This document shows, one piece after another, positions 61,340 through 64,000 of a stretch of DNA of 64,000 nt. Positions within the stretch are counted from its first letter, which is position 1, and each line of letters opens with the position of its first letter. Origin of the DNA: Odontocerum albicorne (Eukaryota > Arthropoda > Insecta > Trichoptera > Odontoceridae); contig OX463848.1 of NCBI GenBank assembly GCA_949825065.1, positions 29,393,549-29,457,548 on the forward strand, read 5' to 3'. A model generated the notes under the pieces. It did no database searches, was not told the DNA's origin, and saw only the letters and a program-made list of their open reading frames with translations. A program made the translations under genes and the position numbers.

Positions 61340-61545
61340 GTGTTTTTCTTAATCCTACTTTATACATCAGTTTTAAGTTCACGTTCATATCTAATCACTT
61401 TATTCCGTACTCTGTCATTCATTGGTACCCCGTGTATTTTTTTAGGGGTTATTTGGCTCTTTTCAATATTTTTCCACGTCTATTTTTCACTCGCATACAT
61501 CAAAGTTGGTACTAAAATACTATTGTCTATCATCTTAAAGCTCGT
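61340..61545 (-). mobile_element. Non-LTR retrotransposon 3' fragment, family X
   Basis: Matches the distal part of 12640-13040 (TTCACGTTCATATCTAATCA, CCGTACTCTGTCATTCATTG). Confidence 0.5.
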
Positions 61546-61999
61546 TTATCTATTGTATATATATCTGCAGTTAGGCAAATTATAACATATATTTCTACTG
61601 AGCAGTGTTTGTTGGACAGTCATTTTTTTAAATTATTATCATTCTCATAGAAGAATAAGTTTCAAAGCTCCTTAAGATTAGAAATAAAGCATACTATTTT
61701 CATTTATTTCCGACAGACTACGGTAATTAACATCAGTTAACGTTTGATTAACTGCCCACGCGCCAGTAAATCGTGCAATAATAAGATGCATATCATGCAC
61801 TTTCGATAAAAACAGAAAGGAATCTTAATTTATTTAACAATTTCACATCAATGAAAGATTATTTGCTCCAAAAGATATAAATATTCTAAAAAAATTATTG
61901 GTCAATGATTCTTTCAACATCAAAACAAATTATTATAGGTTCCAGGTACAAACTATATGGGTATGCACTTAAACATTCTAACCAAGTTGCAACTATTTT

Positions 62000-62340
62000 T
62001 TGCTAAGTGATCATTGAAACGTATGGTCTAGCGTTGTCATCCTAGAAGACATCGCCTTTTCTATGGGCCAACCCCGATCTCTTCTTGTCGATTGTTTGCT
62101 TCAATTTAGCCAATTCTGAGTAGTGCTTATTGGAATAATTAGTTTGATTTACGCGATACTCATTCAGGTCCCACAGCACGGTGTTATCTGGGTGCATTCT
62201 AGCCTTTCCGATCGTCTGTGCTGACTCACTCCGCTATGAAATGATCTTTTTCGACAAACGTTATTTTTAATAATCCACTTTTCATCGTCAATGATGACTC
62301 GTCTGAAAAAAAACTCGTTTTCGTTGCATTTAAGTAGCTA
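62000..62340 (-). mobile_element. Mariner-family transposase relic
   Basis: The - strand shows NENEFFFRRVIIDDEKWI (the first-Asp DEKW region) and, downstream, KKRSGLAHRKGDVF and DNARPYV (second-Asp region). Frames are broken and the spacing is shortened. Confidence 0.6.
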
Positions 62341-63033
62341 GTTACAAGCAGAAAATCGGTACATTAATATTTCGTTCAATTGATGCCGGACTCAAGTATC
62401 GAGCTTAGTGAACTTTAAGCCTTAACATTATTTTACCTCCTTTTCAAAAACATGTTTTTTTAACTCTGAAATATTTAACAATTTGGCGGATGTTTTTCAG
62501 CACGTGGTGAATATTTATTGGCGGGTAGTAATCTTAATTAATAGTTTCATACTGTATATCCACATTTAAATTAATATCTCCATTAAAACTATAGTGGGCT
62601 TCTTCGCCAGATTCACTCTCATTACCACAGATATCATTTTGAATCAACGCACGTTCATTAATGGATACTTTTTTTATACAGATTAACAGCATGATCGACA
62701 GATGAATATTATGATTGTAACAGAGTTAACTTTCAATTCCAATTAAAATTCCATATTTCTTCATAACTGTTGCACCATCATACGTCGATGCAATTATTTC
62801 AAGATTAAACTCGTTTAGTGAAATCAAGATTAAACTTGTTTAGTTTTTCTTTTATAATTTTTTTTTATAATCTAGTCGCACAATATCTGTCCTTTGTATA
62901 AACTAAACATTCATTTTAATAGTCGTGTAAAGTTAAGTTCAAAATTCGTTTAAGTTTTACATTTGACCATTCGACAGTTATAGAGAATAGAATTCGCTTA
63001 TTGTAACTTGACGAAATGAATCTTAAGCTCATT

Positions 63034-63208
63034 TTTTATTGTAAGAGTCAAGTATCACACTAGTCACTTTTATTATAAGAGTCAAGTATCACACTAGTCA
63101 CTTTTATTGTAAGAGTCAAGTATCACACAAGTCACTTTTATTGCAAGAGTCAAGTATCACACTAGTCACTTTTATTGTAAGAGTCAAGTATCACAATTGT
63201 CACTTTTG
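63034..63208 (+). repeat. 34-bp minisatellite, about 5 units
   Basis: Repeats of TTTTATTGTAAGAGTCAAGT followed by ATCACACTAGTCAC. Confidence 0.92.
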
Positions 63209-64000
63209 ATAAACTTTAAGGTACTTGATATACACATTTACTAATAAACTCCCTGAAAGCAGTTGAATTCATTATCGTTCGAATAGAAAAACCGTAATAT
63301 ACAACACATTTAGCTAAACTTTCCTTCTTAATAGAATTGAGCATATCACCTGTTCACAGTTAAATTTTTTCACTTAATTTTGATAGGATAGACCCAATTA
63401 AGGTTTTGTTTCCATTATAAACGACCAAGCGCCGGTATCGAGCTTCTTTACATTTCGTTATCTTGTTTCAATTAATACACTTAGCTATTCTTTCAGTATC
63501 CCTAACGAAAGAACATAATTTATTATCCATTTATTTTTTCAAGTCCTTTGCACATTACAAGTTTCCCTAATTCGTACAAGGACTAAACGTAACAAATTTT
63601 AAACGTGTATAGAACAATTCAAAATGTTAATACTTATTTGATAACAACAAATAGTAAAAATGTATTATATATAACACTAAAACATTATGTTAAAAGGACA
63701 AAAAATAGCACGTAAAAAATAAAAATAAATATTATTTCAAATGCTACTCTAAATTTAAGAGTTTCTTCCTGCTGGAGCTCAACAACACTTGAAACACATC
63801 TACTCGTATATGAGGACACAAACGGTTAAAAAGTGTGATGACTATACCTACCGGCATTTCTAAAGGCAGGTTTATTCGACTTGTAGGTTGGCAGAACAAT
63901 CTATGGGTGCGTAATGCAATATATTTCTGATAATATAACTATCCGGAACATACAAACCTAGACTGTTCAGGACGGATAGGTTAACTAGAGTACCCCTAAG

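Larger units (their letters stand above)
55031..64000. other. Gene-free right part
   Basis: No supported gene. It contains the satellites at 55840-56331 and 63034-63208, retroelement tails, a YADD fragment, a SINE and a mariner relic. The stretches 57100-60400 and 62340-63030 show nothing I can name. Confidence 0.5.

Overview
The window is nuclear DNA of an insect. It is AT-rich and intron-rich, with spliceosomal GT-AG introns, an insect-type gustatory receptor, a GPI-type midgut aminopeptidase, and a heavy load of mariner, RTE/Jockey-like, Penelope-like and tRNA-derived SINE remnants. Lepidoptera would fit the aminopeptidase tandem cluster and the retroelement mix, but the order cannot be fixed from sequence reading alone.

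Layout. Two direct copies of a segment of about 21.7 kb (about 285-22095 and 26330-47995) are separated by about 4.2 kb of unshared, repeat-rich DNA. Each copy carries one M1-family aminopeptidase N (APN) gene on the + strand. I reconstructed 14 exons for copy A (2493-20637). They join in frame into 954 residues with signal-peptide core, GAMEN, HEXXHX18E, catalytic Tyr, ERAP1-like C-terminal region and a terminal hydrophobic GPI-type tail. Only the tiny upstream start exon is not identified. Copy B (27355-45910) keeps 13 of these exons with the same lengths and phases and no stop codon. It has lost the 5' part of exon 2, and what remains of that exon is a 4-unit tandem array of its 3' end plus splice donor. 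A mariner (29316-30655) sits just downstream, at a site that is empty in copy A. Skipping exon 2 keeps the frame, so copy B is either a very young pseudogene or makes an APN lacking 54 residues of domain I.

The introns hold retroelement and transposon fossils shared by both copies (older than the duplication). They also hold copy-specific changes: minisatellites expanded in one copy only, a 1-kb (CA)n/CG array in copy B, a 205-bp palindrome made of two inverted Penelope-type ends in copy A, and a 416-bp near-identical tract around exon 10 that looks like gene conversion.

On the right, on the - strand, a four-exon gustatory receptor gene (55030 down to 49545) can be assembled in frame to 397 residues. 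Its introns contain a defective mariner, SINEs and retroelement tails. From 55031 to 64000 I see no gene, only satellites and transposon remains.
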